Shown here: positions 44,772 through 54,554 of the stretch, in pieces
How the letters are laid out: the number at the start of each line of letters is the position of its first letter
Position numbering within the stretch: position 1 is the first letter of the stretch
NCBI GenBank assembly: GCA_913058495.1
Contig: CAJXQC010000009.1
Location: 1-64,000 of the forward strand
Direction: 5' to 3'
Length of the DNA: 64,000 bases
Source of the DNA: an uncultured Balneola sp.
GTDB lineage: Bacteria > Bacteroidota > Rhodothermia > Balneolales > Balneolaceae
Program-made: the position numbers and the translations under genes
Notes under the pieces: generated by a model
Seen by the model: the letters and a program-made list of their open reading frames with translations, nothing else
Database searches by the model: none
What the model was told of the DNA's origin: nothing

Positions 44772-45203
44772 GTGAGCAAATTTCTAATAAATAAAACCCG
44801 GAAAACTCTTTCTCAATTTTTAATTGCAGCGGGGTTACTTTGTGCATTTTTTGGAAACGGTGTTCACATCCATTCTTTTTTCGATCATATTTTTGATCAT
44901 GGTGATGTTCATTTAGTTGTACATGCACACAGTCATTCAGATAAAGCTGGTGACGATCATACTTCTGATTCTGAAAATGAAGATCACGAAGTTGCTACTA
45001 TTGATTTGTTTGGAGTCATCGCTCAATCCAGAGTAATTTCAGTCCAAAATGATGTGCTCCAGAATTCATTAGCGATTTTACCACAGAGTGATTTTATCAT
45101 TGATGGAAGAAAATTACTATATCTAAATCTTCCACCCCCGGATATTCAACACTTCAGTTTAATCCCGGTTTCTTTTTCTCTCAGAGCTCCTCCCTTAGCG
45201 TAA
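44772..45203 (+). CDS. histidine-rich protein at the head of the metal efflux operon
   Basis: A 143-residue protein with a GTG start (44772) and a hydrophobic segment at about 12-30. Just after it is a dense histidine region (HIHSFFDHIFDHGDVHLVVHAHSH) and an acidic run. The C-terminal part is ordinary. Such clusters bind divalent metal, so I infer a periplasmic metal buffer or sensor. Its place 62 bp before the TolC-like gene supports that. Confidence 0.75.
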   Translation: MSKFLINKTRKTLSQFLIAAGLLCAFFGNGVHIHSFFDHIFDHGDVHLVVHAHSHSDKAGDDHTSDSENEDHEVATIDLFGVIAQSRVISVQNDVLQNSLAILPQSDFIIDGRKLLYLNLPPPDIQHFSLIPVSFSLRAPPLA

Positions 45204-45265
45204 GCTTTTTCAGGCTTTCTTGCCTGCATCCCACAGTTACATTTTTTAATCAAACATTACTACAT

Positions 45266-46510
45266 ATGAATCTATCCAATAACTGGATCAGAGTTCTGGC
45301 GGCAATTATTATTGTAATGCCTTCTTTGATCCAAGCTCAAAATGTCTCTATTACTTTGAGTGAAGCAGTGGAAAGCTATAAAGAGAATAGCTTGGAGCGT
45401 GCTTTAGTGAGACTGGAACAAGACCGTAAAATTGGAGAAGCAATAAGTTATAAAGCTTTTCCAAATCCTGAGCTCAGTTTATTTCACGAAAACTTGAATG
45501 CAGGTTCACCTAATTATGATGAAACAACAATTCAAATTTCTCAACCATTAGAAATCTTAGGACAGCCTTTTCTTAGAAACAAAAGCGCATCTGCATTAAA
45601 TAGAGCAGCTGAATCAGAATTTCAATTCAAAGAACGACAGTTAATTGGTGAGTTAAAGTCACTGTACGTCTATTATTGGTTTCTTTTAGAACGCCTAAGA
45701 GTGGTTGAAGATGCTCTTTCTGTTGTAGATGGAGCTCGAAAGTCAGCTATTGCACGAAAAGAAGAAGGTGCTTTTTCCGGAATGCAAATACAAAGATTTA
45801 ATATCGAATACAGTAAGTACCAAAAGTTGTATGATAAAATTCGGTCTGATCTTAATTTAAGCAGGAATAAACTAATACTTTTGATTTTTCCTGACTTGGA
45901 TGAAAACTCTTCAGTAGAATTTGTTGAGGATTTTGGAATAAAGATCCTTTCAGAAACAAAAGATTCTTTTGTTGAACATGCTTTACAAAACAGAAGTGAT
46001 CTTCAGCAACTGGAATCACTTATTGAGGCATCAGAATTACAGTACAGGGTGGAAAAAAAGGAACGTTTTCCAGACCTGAATATAGATTTGGGATATAAGA
46101 ATCAATCTAACGGTTCTGAGGGTTTTGTAATTGGTGGTTCCATCAAATTACCCGTTTTTAATCAAAATAAAGGTAAAATACATACTGCAAGATCTGAGCA
46201 CAGAATGCAGACATCTACTTTAGCTTTAGTAAAGCGGTCTTTAAAAAATGAAGTTTATAATGCTTACGAAGAAGTAGTTTTTTTAGGTAATCAATGGGAT
46301 GCTGTCCAAGACTTCTCTAGCAATAAATCTATTCTCGAAACTGCAAAGATTGCTTATCAAGAGTCTAAATATTCTTTATTAGAGCTTTTGGATGCAACTG
46401 AAGCATATGTAACCGGGCAAACACTTTTCTATCAAACCATCAAAGAATATAACCAAGCTTTATTTGAGCTTGATGTTGTTTCTGGTGGTAAACTTTTTTC
46501 TAATAATTAA
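45266..46510 (+). CDS. TolC-family outer-membrane efflux protein (CzcC-like)
   Basis: A 414-residue protein with a Sec signal peptide (1-24, ending IQAQ). The mature part is two TolC-like helical repeats; the family feature NPELSLFHENLNAG sits near the N-terminus, and SLLELLDATEAYVTGQTLFY near the C-terminus. It forms the outer-membrane channel of the RND pump encoded downstream. Length is at the CzcC-type end of the family. Gap to the next gene is 11 bp. Confidence 0.93.
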   Translation: MNLSNNWIRVLAAIIIVMPSLIQAQNVSITLSEAVESYKENSLERALVRLEQDRKIGEAISYKAFPNPELSLFHENLNAGSPNYDETTIQISQPLEILGQPFLRNKSASALNRAAESEFQFKERQLIGELKSLYVYYWFLLERLRVVEDALSVVDGARKSAIARKEEGAFSGMQIQRFNIEYSKYQKLYDKIRSDLNLSRNKLILLIFPDLDENSSVEFVEDFGIKILSETKDSFVEHALQNRSDLQQLESLIEASELQYRVEKKERFPDLNIDLGYKNQSNGSEGFVIGGSIKLPVFNQNKGKIHTARSEHRMQTSTLALVKRSLKNEVYNAYEEVVFLGNQWDAVQDFSSNKSILETAKIAYQESKYSLLELLDATEAYVTGQTLFYQTIKEYNQALFELDVVSGGKLFSNN

Positions 46511-46521
46511 ATCATATACCG

Positions 46522-46833
46522 ATGAAACAATTTATATCAATTTTCACGATCTCAACATTATTATTGCTAACCGCCTGCTCAGGAAATAAGAGCGATGCAG
46601 AACATTCCCATGGAGAAGACGGGGATCATACTCATGAGGAGCCTGCAAAACTTTCATCTGACAGTGCTCCAGTTCGAATAGGAAGCAGTGCTCCTGATTC
46701 AACTCATAGTCACGATGATGACAGTAATCACAGTCATGAAGAAGAAACTGGTCATACACATGATTCAGATTCAACGAATGTAAAGGATGAAGATACACAT
46801 TCGCATGGTGATGAAGATCACAGTCATAATTAA
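46522..46833 (+). CDS. small histidine-rich lipoprotein
   Basis: A 103-residue protein with a Sec signal and lipobox (LTAC, C19). Fourteen histidines are arranged in HSH and HTH pairs separated by acidic residues (HSHGEDGDHTHEE, then HSHDDDSNHSH, HSHGDEDHSHN). No other domain. It is an unstructured, surface-tethered metal sponge by inference. The HSHGEDGDHTHE block recurs almost identically in the adaptor encoded by the next gene, 35 bp downstream, pointing to local duplication. Confidence 0.82.
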   Translation: MKQFISIFTISTLLLLTACSGNKSDAEHSHGEDGDHTHEEPAKLSSDSAPVRIGSSAPDSTHSHDDDSNHSHEEETGHTHDSDSTNVKDEDTHSHGDEDHSHN

Positions 46834-46868
46834 AACTATTTTCACAAATTATATTAAATCAAATAGCT

Positions 46869-48506
46869 ATGAAATATTTCTTGAACATTATTTTAATAGC
46901 TTCGGTACTGATTTTTTCAGCCTGCAGTACCGAAGATGAAGGTCATTCTCATGGAGAAGATGGGGATCACACGCATGAACCAGTGGCAAAACAACCTTCT
47001 GGGGAAGGTCTAAACAATAAGAATGACTCTGGTAATACAAGCGAAGTACTTGTAGGAGCCGGAGTGATAACTCAATGGACGGATGAAACCGAGTTGTTTA
47101 TGGAGTATCCTGAACTGGTTGTAGGTCAGGAAGCTACCTTTGCAGTTCACTTGACTAGACTGTCTGATTTCAAAGCAATATCTGAATCGGAAGTACAATT
47201 TGTATTCTCTTCTGAAAGAGGTTTAGAAGGCTCATTAACTGAAACGGAAGTTCAAATTCCCGGAATATATGGGCCGGATGTCGTTTTCGACCGTGCAGGT
47301 CGATATGATCTGACAATAATCATTCAAGGAATGGTGAACGATACTTTACAGGTGAAAGGAATTCCAGTGTATGCAGCCGCAGAAGATGTGCCTGCTATCC
47401 AGGAAGAAGAAGATCCAAATCTTATTTCTTTCTTAAAAGAACAGCAATGGAAAATCCCTTTTGGTACAAAAATGGTGGAGAGACAATCATTGACAAGAAC
47501 TGTAACTGCTCATGGAGAAATTGAAGCCAGAAACAATGGACAAGCTTTGATCACAGCTCCTTTTTCAGGAATCATCCTGCCGGCTTATAATAGCAATCTT
47601 CCTGCGGTAGGTACTCAGTTATCAAAAGGGGAGTCTATTTTGATTTTAAATCCTGCCATCCAATCTGCGGATGGTGAAAATTATGCCCAGCAGTTTATAA
47701 ATGCTCAGGCCGAGTTAGAGCTTGCAAGGAAGAATCTGGAAAGACAAAAACGTTTGTTTGAGAGAGAAGCTATACCAGAAGTTGAACTTGAAAAAGCTCG
47801 TATCGAATACCGAAGGGTGCTCATTCAATTTCAAACAATAAATGAAATTGTCCAAGTGGATACTTCTTCTATTGAGACCTATGGTGAATCAGAACAATCG
47901 TATAGATTTGAACTGACATCACCTATTTCGGGCACTCTTTTAGAAAGTTATGTAACTCCGGGCAAACAGGTTAATGCCGGTGATCCTTTATTCTTGATGG
48001 CCGATATGTCTAAAGTCTGGCTTAAAGTTAATTTACCTGCTTCTGAACGAAAATCAGTAGCCGCGGTTGGTTCTGCATCGTTTTCTATTCAAGGTGATGA
48101 TCAAATTTTTAAGACAGATGAGCTTAGCGGAAGATTCATCAGTAAAAGTAGCAGTATAGATCCTAAGACAAGAACAATTTCAATGATTTACGAAATAACA
48201 AATCCTGATGGTTCTTTTCAAACAGGGTTATTCGCTGATGTTCATGTAAGCACAAAAGAGAGTTTAAATACCATTGGTATTCCTGTAAGCTCACTTATTG
48301 AAGAAGAAGGCAGCTTCTTTGTGTTTGTTCATATAGCGGGGGAATCTTTTGAAAAACGAAGGGTAATAACCGGAATTAAAGATGGGAATATGATCGAAGT
48401 CAAATCCGGACTTAACGAAGGAGAACATATTGTAACGGTAAATCCATATCAGGTTAAGCTTGCATCATTATCATCAGAAGCTCCGTCTCACGGACACGCT
48501 CACTAA
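46869..48506 (+). CDS. RND efflux periplasmic adaptor (CzcB-like), His-rich lipoprotein
   Basis: A 545-residue membrane fusion protein. The signal ends in a lipobox (FSAC), followed by the block HSHGEDGDHTHE. Residues about 60-180 form an extra N-terminal beta domain (VGAGVITQWTDETELFMEYP) beyond the usual adaptor. The HlyD-type barrel-sandwich and alpha-hairpin (AELELARKNLERQKRLFERE) follow, then the beta-barrel part. The C-terminus ends with SHGHAH, a second possible metal site. It joins the channel and permease encoded on either side. Confidence 0.92.
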   Translation: MKYFLNIILIASVLIFSACSTEDEGHSHGEDGDHTHEPVAKQPSGEGLNNKNDSGNTSEVLVGAGVITQWTDETELFMEYPELVVGQEATFAVHLTRLSDFKAISESEVQFVFSSERGLEGSLTETEVQIPGIYGPDVVFDRAGRYDLTIIIQGMVNDTLQVKGIPVYAAAEDVPAIQEEEDPNLISFLKEQQWKIPFGTKMVERQSLTRTVTAHGEIEARNNGQALITAPFSGIILPAYNSNLPAVGTQLSKGESILILNPAIQSADGENYAQQFINAQAELELARKNLERQKRLFEREAIPEVELEKARIEYRRVLIQFQTINEIVQVDTSSIETYGESEQSYRFELTSPISGTLLESYVTPGKQVNAGDPLFLMADMSKVWLKVNLPASERKSVAAVGSASFSIQGDDQIFKTDELSGRFISKSSSIDPKTRTISMIYEITNPDGSFQTGLFADVHVSTKESLNTIGIPVSSLIEEEGSFFVFVHIAGESFEKRRVITGIKDGNMIEVKSGLNEGEHIVTVNPYQVKLASLSSEAPSHGHAH

Positions 48507-48523
48507 AGAAAAAGGAATAAATT

Positions 48524-51500
48524 ATGTTAGATGCAATTATCAGAGGAGCGCTAAGACAACGTCTTATAGTGTTGGTTTCCTCGTTAGCACTTTTAGTAGC
48601 AGGTATATTTGTTGTACGGGACATGCCTGTAGATATTTTCCCGGATCTTACTGCACCCACAGTAACAGTAATGACAGAAGCACATGGGATGGCACCGGAG
48701 GAGGTTGAAAGGCTGGTTACATTACCTATTGAAACAGCAGTAAACGGAGCAACAGGAGTTCGAAGAGTTCGTTCTTCTACCGCCAAAGGAATTTCAATTG
48801 TTTGGGTTGAATTTGAATGGGGTACAGACATTTTTCAGGCACGACAAATCGTAAATGAAAAACTTCAAATGGTAGCAAGTTCACTGCCTGAAGATGTTCC
48901 CGCACCTATTATGGCACCAATTTCATCCATTATGGGAGAGATTATGTTGGTGAGTGTAAACAGTGAGAGCCATTCCGAGCTTGAAGTTAGGACAGCCGCT
49001 GACTGGGAAATAAGAAGGCGCTTACTAGCAATTCCAGGAGTAGCACAGGTTATACCAATTGGAGGTGGCAAGAAACAATATCAGGTTCGTGTTGATCCTG
49101 AAATGCTTCAACAATTTAATGTTACACTTGATCAGGTGCTGTTTGCGGTAAAAGCCTCGAATAAAAATTTCTCGGGAGGATTTGTAAGAGAATATAGTAA
49201 TGAATATACCATTCGTGGGATAGGCAGGGCTTATTCTATAGAAGATATAGAACAATCTGTCGTAACAGAGAGAGGCAATCAACCTATTTTGATAGGAGAT
49301 GTTGCTACTGTTGAAATTGCAGCAGCTGAGAAAATCGGTGAAGCTTCAGTGGATGCTGAACCAGCGGTTATTATCTCAATTCAAAAACAACCGGGAGCCA
49401 ATACACTTGAACTTACCGACAAAATTGATGTAACGTTGTCTGAGATTGAGGGAAGTTTACCAAGTGGATTCTCCATAAATACACATTTATTCAGACAAGC
49501 TGATTTTATTGATCTTGCTATTGAAAATGTTATTGAAGCATTGCGAGACGGAGCAGTACTAGTAATTATTATTTTGTTTTTGTTTCTAGCAAACTTCAGA
49601 ACAACTCTGATTTCATTAACTGCAATTCCACTTGCTCTGGTAGCATCAATATTTGTGCTGAAATTTTTTGATATCACCATAAATACAATGACACTTGGGG
49701 GTATGGCAATTGCGATTGGAGTGATCGTAGATGATGCCATCATTGATGTGGAAAATGTTTTCAAGCGTCTAAGGGAAAATTCAAAATTACCTGAAACTAA
49801 ACAAAAAGCATCTATCGATGTGATCTTCGAAGCATCCAAAGAAATACGGTCCTCAATAATAAATGCCACCTTAATTATCATGATCGTATTTCTACCCTTA
49901 TTCTTTTTGAGTGGGGTAGAAGGCAGGATGCTCAAGCCATTGGGACTTGCTTATATAGTATCTATCGGAGCATCTTTAATTATTGCAATGACTGTAACGC
50001 CTGCAATGTGCTATTACTTACTTCGAGGTGAAGGTGTAAAAGGAAAGCTCGAAGAAAGCTGGTTTACTAAAAAATTAAAATCTGGTTATGAAAGTGTACT
50101 TGATTTCACCCTTCAATTCAAAAAAAGCATTTTGCTTGGTACACTTGGTCTGTTCATAGTAGCTATGATCGCAGTACCATTTTTAGGGCGTTCATTTCTT
50201 CCTGAATTCAATGAAGGTACATTGGTTATTAGTACAGTAACCATTCCGGGTACTTCACTGGATGAATCAAATGTGATGGGAACAAGGATCGAAAGAATTT
50301 TACTGGATCATCCCGGTATAATTTCCACATCAAGACGAACGGGGCGTGCAGAACTTGATGAACATGCTCAAGGAGTGAATGCATCAGAGATTGACGCAAA
50401 GTTTGAAGTTCCTGAAGGTTCAACAAAAGAAGAAATGCTTAACGAAATAAGAGCAGATCTTTCGATTGTACCTGGAACCAACATCACTATCGGTCAGCCC
50501 ATCGGACATAGAATTGATCATATGCTTTCCGGAACACGTGCAAATATTGCTGTTAAAATCTTTGGATCAGATCTGTATGAACTTCGTTCAAAAGCCGAAG
50601 AAGTTCGTGCACAAATGGAAAATGTAAATGGTGTTGTAGATCTGTCTGTGGAGCAACAACAAAACGTACCTCAAATTCAAATAAAGCCTGATCGTAGAGC
50701 TCTCGCCAGATATGGAATCACTATTGAAGATCTATCAGAGATGGTTGATGTTGCTTTTGCCGGAGAGGTAGTTTCACAAATTTTGGAAGATGATAAGATG
50801 TTTGATCTCACCGTTCGTTTCAATGAAAATCATCGGGGAAGTATGGAAAAAATTAAGCAAGCACGCTTTAACCTCGAGAGCGGAGCTATTATTCCATTAT
50901 CCGAATTGGCGAGCATTGAGTCCAAAAGTGGCCCCAATACGATCAGCAGAGAAAATGTGCATCGCAAGATCGTGGTATCTGCTAATGTTTCAGGTCGTGA
51001 TTTGAGAAGTACTGTGGATGAGATAAGAGCTAATGTGGAAACTAATGTATCTTTTCCTCAAGGTTATTTTGTAGAATACGGAGGGCAATTTGAAAGTGCA
51101 GCTCAGGCTACGCGCACAATATCCTTACTGAGTATAATTTCCATACTGGGAATTTACCTGCTTCTGTATCTGGAATTCGGATCGTTAAAAACAGCATTAT
51201 TGGTAATGGTTAATCTTCCTTTTGCTTTAATTGGAGGTATCTTTACTGTTATGTTTACTAGCGGTATTGTTTCAATTGCTTCATTGGTTGGATTCATTAC
51301 ACTTTTTGGTATTGCTACAAGAAACGGAATATTGATGGTATCTCATTACCAGCAACTACTTTCAGAAGGAAAAGAATTTCTGCAGGCTATTAGACAAGGT
51401 TCTTTAGAACGATTAAATCCCATATTAATGACCGCACTTACTGCAGGCTTGGCTTTGATTCCGCTCGCAATTGCTGTAGGTGAACCCGGAAATGAGATTC

Positions 51501-51610
51501 AGTCTCCAATGGCACAGGTTATTTTGGGAGGATTAATAAGTTCTACATTACTTAATATGATTGTAATCCCAGCACTATTTGCACAATTTAGTTCTGAAAC
51601 TATGAAGTAA
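48524..51610 (+). CDS. heavy-metal-type RND efflux permease (CzcA/CusA-like)
   Basis: A 1028-residue inner-membrane proton antiporter with 12 membrane helices. The TM4 motif GGMAIAIGVIVDDA holds D403 and D404, and E410 follows in DVENV, as in heavy-metal efflux RND pumps. The DFG of classic CzcA is absent, and the GGMAIAIG pattern is closer to the CusA side. The C-terminal GIATRNGILMV is conserved. Substrate metal cannot be fixed from sequence alone. No metal-responsive regulator is nearby. Confidence 0.94.
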   Translation: MLDAIIRGALRQRLIVLVSSLALLVAGIFVVRDMPVDIFPDLTAPTVTVMTEAHGMAPEEVERLVTLPIETAVNGATGVRRVRSSTAKGISIVWVEFEWGTDIFQARQIVNEKLQMVASSLPEDVPAPIMAPISSIMGEIMLVSVNSESHSELEVRTAADWEIRRRLLAIPGVAQVIPIGGGKKQYQVRVDPEMLQQFNVTLDQVLFAVKASNKNFSGGFVREYSNEYTIRGIGRAYSIEDIEQSVVTERGNQPILIGDVATVEIAAAEKIGEASVDAEPAVIISIQKQPGANTLELTDKIDVTLSEIEGSLPSGFSINTHLFRQADFIDLAIENVIEALRDGAVLVIIILFLFLANFRTTLISLTAIPLALVASIFVLKFFDITINTMTLGGMAIAIGVIVDDAIIDVENVFKRLRENSKLPETKQKASIDVIFEASKEIRSSIINATLIIMIVFLPLFFLSGVEGRMLKPLGLAYIVSIGASLIIAMTVTPAMCYYLLRGEGVKGKLEESWFTKKLKSGYESVLDFTLQFKKSILLGTLGLFIVAMIAVPFLGRSFLPEFNEGTLVISTVTIPGTSLDESNVMGTRIERILLDHPGIISTSRRTGRAELDEHAQGVNASEIDAKFEVPEGSTKEEMLNEIRADLSIVPGTNITIGQPIGHRIDHMLSGTRANIAVKIFGSDLYELRSKAEEVRAQMENVNGVVDLSVEQQQNVPQIQIKPDRRALARYGITIEDLSEMVDVAFAGEVVSQILEDDKMFDLTVRFNENHRGSMEKIKQARFNLESGAIIPLSELASIESKSGPNTISRENVHRKIVVSANVSGRDLRSTVDEIRANVETNVSFPQGYFVEYGGQFESAAQATRTISLLSIISILGIYLLLYLEFGSLKTALLVMVNLPFALIGGIFTVMFTSGIVSIASLVGFITLFGIATRNGILMVSHYQQLLSEGKEFLQAIRQGSLERLNPILMTALTAGLALIPLAIAVGEPGNEIQSPMAQVILGGLISSTLLNMIVIPALFAQFSSETMK

Positions 51611-51614
51611 ATAA

Positions 51615-52976
51615 TTAGAAAAATGCAGTCAGTTTTATATATGAAAATGAACTGGCTGCATAATTTTCAAAGTTGAAATGCCCGTAAAAATTTTCACTTT
51701 CTTTACCTCCGAAAAAATGAAGCCCAAATGCTCCTCTGAGTCCATCTTTGATATCATATTGAGCCTGTGGATTGATCCAAAAATCTTTGCCCTTATAATT
51801 GTAACGGGAAAAAATCGATGCCAATAAATTATTTCTAAGAAAGGATTTGCTAAGTTTTAACGTAGAGTAGAAAAAATCTTCTTCTTGAAGAATAAGTTCA
51901 TGGTAATGGATTATATGCTCATGAAAAAATTGTTTATCAATATCTACTCCTGAAAGAGATGTCTTAACCCCAACCATATAGATAAGCCAAGGCTTTTCGA
52001 ACAAAAACCCATCATCATTTTGACTGAAAATTAAAATTAATTGCTGCGCCTGAACCTCATTCAAGCTGTTGAGGTCTGTAGAAGTAGCGAGCTCGGGCAG
52101 ATAATCGAAATACTTTTTAAAATGAAAAGCAAATTCAGATTTAAAGATCAGGTTGTCGTTGACTATATAATTCCCGGAATAACCTAGAATCGGAGATTTT
52201 AAATAGGTTTTTTTCAATTCGATTGCTGGTTCTGCGGCTAATAATGGACCGGTAAAAACCAGATCCTTTTCATACGATGGGTTTCCTTCTGTCCACCACA
52301 TTGCAGTCAGATCTAAATCCCATTTTAAACTGCTCCGGATTCCCCACTTTATCATCCCTTGAAAAGAGTTAAATGAGTTTTCAGTTAATGAATCCGCATA
52401 GGTTACATTTGTACTTTTTTCCAGCTCTGTAAACGGAAACCATCTGGAACCGGGTTTAGCCAGCGTATTGGATTGAAAAACAGGGGTGGCAATGAATTCT
52501 AAAAAGTTGTTCCCATAGTATCTGGTATATTTTACGGCCGGTATTCCTCCTTTAAGATCTTCTACTGAAAGTGTTAAAAACTCACTCACATCTACAGGGG
52601 AAATTATATCGGTTATAAATGTTCCGTTTGTCCTTCCTTGACTGATAACCTGTTTTCCAATCCGGAGATCACTATTCTTAAAAAACATATCTATGTATCC
52701 TTCAGAAAAGTCATACGCATATTCATTCGCAGATTGGGAATAAGTATTCAATATTTCATTCGAAATAAACACAGTTCCGTAATTAGTATTGAACGAAATA
52801 TCCACTCCAAGTCTGTTTCTTCCAACCAGATATTCGTTCGGAGGGCTTGTTATTACAGCATTATAGTTTCTAAGAAATCCGCTAACGTCTTGAGAAATGC
52901 TAAGCTTAGGGGCGAAATTAATGGAGAAAACCAGAATCAAGAAAAATAGGGGTCGCCCGATTTGACTTATAGTCAT
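51615..52976 (-). CDS. outer-membrane beta-barrel protein, porin-like
   Basis: A 453-residue protein with a Sec signal peptide (about 1-30). The mature part alternates hydrophobic strands and ends in the aromatic IKLTAFF, typical of an outer-membrane barrel. RIGKQVISQGRTNGTF with a following ISPVDVSEF resembles DUF1302-type barrels. It lies tail-to-tail with the efflux permease (4-bp gap), so a role in metal uptake or in the same pathway is possible but unproved. Confidence 0.75.
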   Translation of the reverse strand: MTISQIGRPLFFLILVFSINFAPKLSISQDVSGFLRNYNAVITSPPNEYLVGRNRLGVDISFNTNYGTVFISNEILNTYSQSANEYAYDFSEGYIDMFFKNSDLRIGKQVISQGRTNGTFITDIISPVDVSEFLTLSVEDLKGGIPAVKYTRYYGNNFLEFIATPVFQSNTLAKPGSRWFPFTELEKSTNVTYADSLTENSFNSFQGMIKWGIRSSLKWDLDLTAMWWTEGNPSYEKDLVFTGPLLAAEPAIELKKTYLKSPILGYSGNYIVNDNLIFKSEFAFHFKKYFDYLPELATSTDLNSLNEVQAQQLILIFSQNDDGFLFEKPWLIYMVGVKTSLSGVDIDKQFFHEHIIHYHELILQEEDFFYSTLKLSKSFLRNNLLASIFSRYNYKGKDFWINPQAQYDIKDGLRGAFGLHFFGGKESENFYGHFNFENYAASSFSYIKLTAFF

Positions 52977-53141
52977 AAAAAGAAGTAATTAAAAGTTTAT
53001 TTATATCGCGATTGTTATTGAGGCTTAACCAATTTATCCGTATTTTTAGTTCATTATGGTTAAATCCTATCTGTATCCGTGAAAGTCGGTTCATCATCAA
53101 GATTTTAATCTCAAAACGAACACAATACTAAGAAATCTATT

Positions 53142-53615
53142 ATGGCGCACGAAAGAATCGAAATTGATTTACCTCTTGCCAAAGCGTATGAGTTATTAAG
53201 TAATCCAGTTGAATTTCCTAAGTTTTTGGAGCGTATCGACGTTGTTAATCGAATAAATTCACAAACATTCGAATATAACACTAAGATCGGTAACGAAGAA
53301 TTTAAGTGGACAACTAACTTAATCGACAATCTTCGCAACACAAGATTTGCTTGGATCACCATCAACGGTAACCTAAACCAAACAGGCACAATCCGCTTTA
53401 CTCCATTAGATAATGGCGAGCGCACACGTGTTGAGTTTTCTTTAGACTATCGTACATTTTTTGGCGAGCCTAGCGAAGAAGTTGCTAAATTTATTGAAGA
53501 GTCAGCCGCTCAATTGGCAAAAGATTTAGAAACGTTTAAGAAACTTGCTGAATCTGGTACATTCAAAGAGACTGAATTAAAACCAGCTGAAGAAACTGAA
53601 GAAGTAACAGCATAG
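53142..53615 (+). CDS. SRPBCC-fold protein
   Basis: A 157-residue protein. HERIEIDLPLAKAYELLSNPVEFPKFLE at the N-terminus and the C-terminal helix FIEESAAQLAKDLETFKKL fit the START/SRPBCC ligand-binding fold seen in the polyketide cyclase family. A short acidic tail (EETEEV) ends it. The ligand is unknown. It is followed by a strong terminator and is divergent from the porin-like gene. Confidence 0.87.
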   Translation: MAHERIEIDLPLAKAYELLSNPVEFPKFLERIDVVNRINSQTFEYNTKIGNEEFKWTTNLIDNLRNTRFAWITINGNLNQTGTIRFTPLDNGERTRVEFSLDYRTFFGEPSEEVAKFIEESAAQLAKDLETFKKLAESGTFKETELKPAEETEEVTA

Positions 53616-53641
53616 TTACTCTAAAATTATTTAGTATTTTA

Positions 53642-53672
53642 ATGCGCACCCTATCAGGTGCGCATTTTTTTT
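53642..53672 (+). terminator. terminator of the SRPBCC gene
   Basis: ATGCGCACC at 53642-53650 pairs perfectly with GGTGCGCAT at 53657-53665 across a 6-nt loop, followed by T8. It ends the SRPBCC transcript and also shows that the GTG at 53658 is not the aroE start. Confidence 0.9.
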
Positions 53673-53696
53673 GTCCATAATCCAAGCCAGATAATT

Positions 53697-54554
53697 TTGA
53701 AATTTTCAGAGTTCATAGAATCCGAAAAAAGTCAGCTTTCCCATTATTTGCTGATAGGAAATCCTGTAATGCACAGTTTATCTCCTGCGATGCATAACCT
53801 TGCTTTAAAGCATAATAAAATAGGAGGGGAGTACATTTCGGTTTCAGTTTCTTCCAGAGATGTGAATATGGTTCTGGCACATTGTACTAATGATTCATTT
53901 CTGGGAGCAAATATCACTATTCCGCATAAAGAATTATTTCTGGATATGGTGGATGAATTAACCGATGAAGCCAAAGAGATCGGAGCCATCAATACTTTGG
54001 TAAAGCAGGAAGGTAAATTGATCGGGCATAATACCGATGCATATGGCTTCATAAAACCAATAGAGAATTATATAGATGATCTGCATGGTGAAAGAGTGAT
54101 CATCTTTGGATCAGGTGGCGCAACAAAAGCGATTGTTTTTGCTCTTCAGGATCTTGGTGTCGAACAGATCGTATTGGTATCGAGAAGACCGGAAATGTAT
54201 GAAAGCAATGGCTTAGAAAATATTATCCGTTGCAGCTACGACAACTGGATCGCTTATGCAGACGATGCAGCCATGATCGTGAATGCCACTCCACTGGGAA
54301 TGACACCGAACACAGAAAGTTCACCCGTACCGGATCAGGATATTGAAATTCTGAATGAAAAGATCTGTTATGACATTGTATATAATCCCAGACAAACGAA
54401 ATTTCTGAAACAGGCCATACAGGCAGGCGGAACACCTGTTGGTGGTTTGGATATGTTGATATATCAGGGAGCAAAATCGTTTAATTTGTGGACGGGGTTT
54501 GAATTCCCAATTGAGAAAATTAAATCAAAGTTAGATGAAGTCTTACCAACCTGA
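53697..54554 (+). CDS. aroE: shikimate dehydrogenase
   Basis: A 285-residue NADP-dependent enzyme that reduces 3-dehydroshikimate. Substrate motif NPVMHSLSPAMHN, the catalytic lysine in NITIPHKE, NTDAYGF with the aspartate, GSGGATKAIVFAL for NADP and NATPLGM are present. Start TTG 53697 gives a normal length; the longer frame begins inside the preceding terminator. It overlaps pgeF by 20 bp. Confidence 0.94.
   Translation: MKFSEFIESEKSQLSHYLLIGNPVMHSLSPAMHNLALKHNKIGGEYISVSVSSRDVNMVLAHCTNDSFLGANITIPHKELFLDMVDELTDEAKEIGAINTLVKQEGKLIGHNTDAYGFIKPIENYIDDLHGERVIIFGSGGATKAIVFALQDLGVEQIVLVSRRPEMYESNGLENIIRCSYDNWIAYADDAAMIVNATPLGMTPNTESSPVPDQDIEILNEKICYDIVYNPRQTKFLKQAIQAGGTPVGGLDMLIYQGAKSFNLWTGFEFPIEKIKSKLDEVLPT

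Noticed and set aside
46544-46798. Minus-strand ORF opposite the His-rich lipoprotein
   Set aside because: It is a shadow of the repetitive His/Asp/Glu codons on the plus strand.
53025-53063. TTAACCA ... TGGTTAA inverted pair upstream of the SRPBCC gene
   Set aside because: Arms are 7 bp, 25 nt apart and AT-rich, so they are within chance expectation.
53658-53696. GTG start for aroE
   Set aside because: It lies within the preceding gene's terminator stem, and the added residues do not match AroE.
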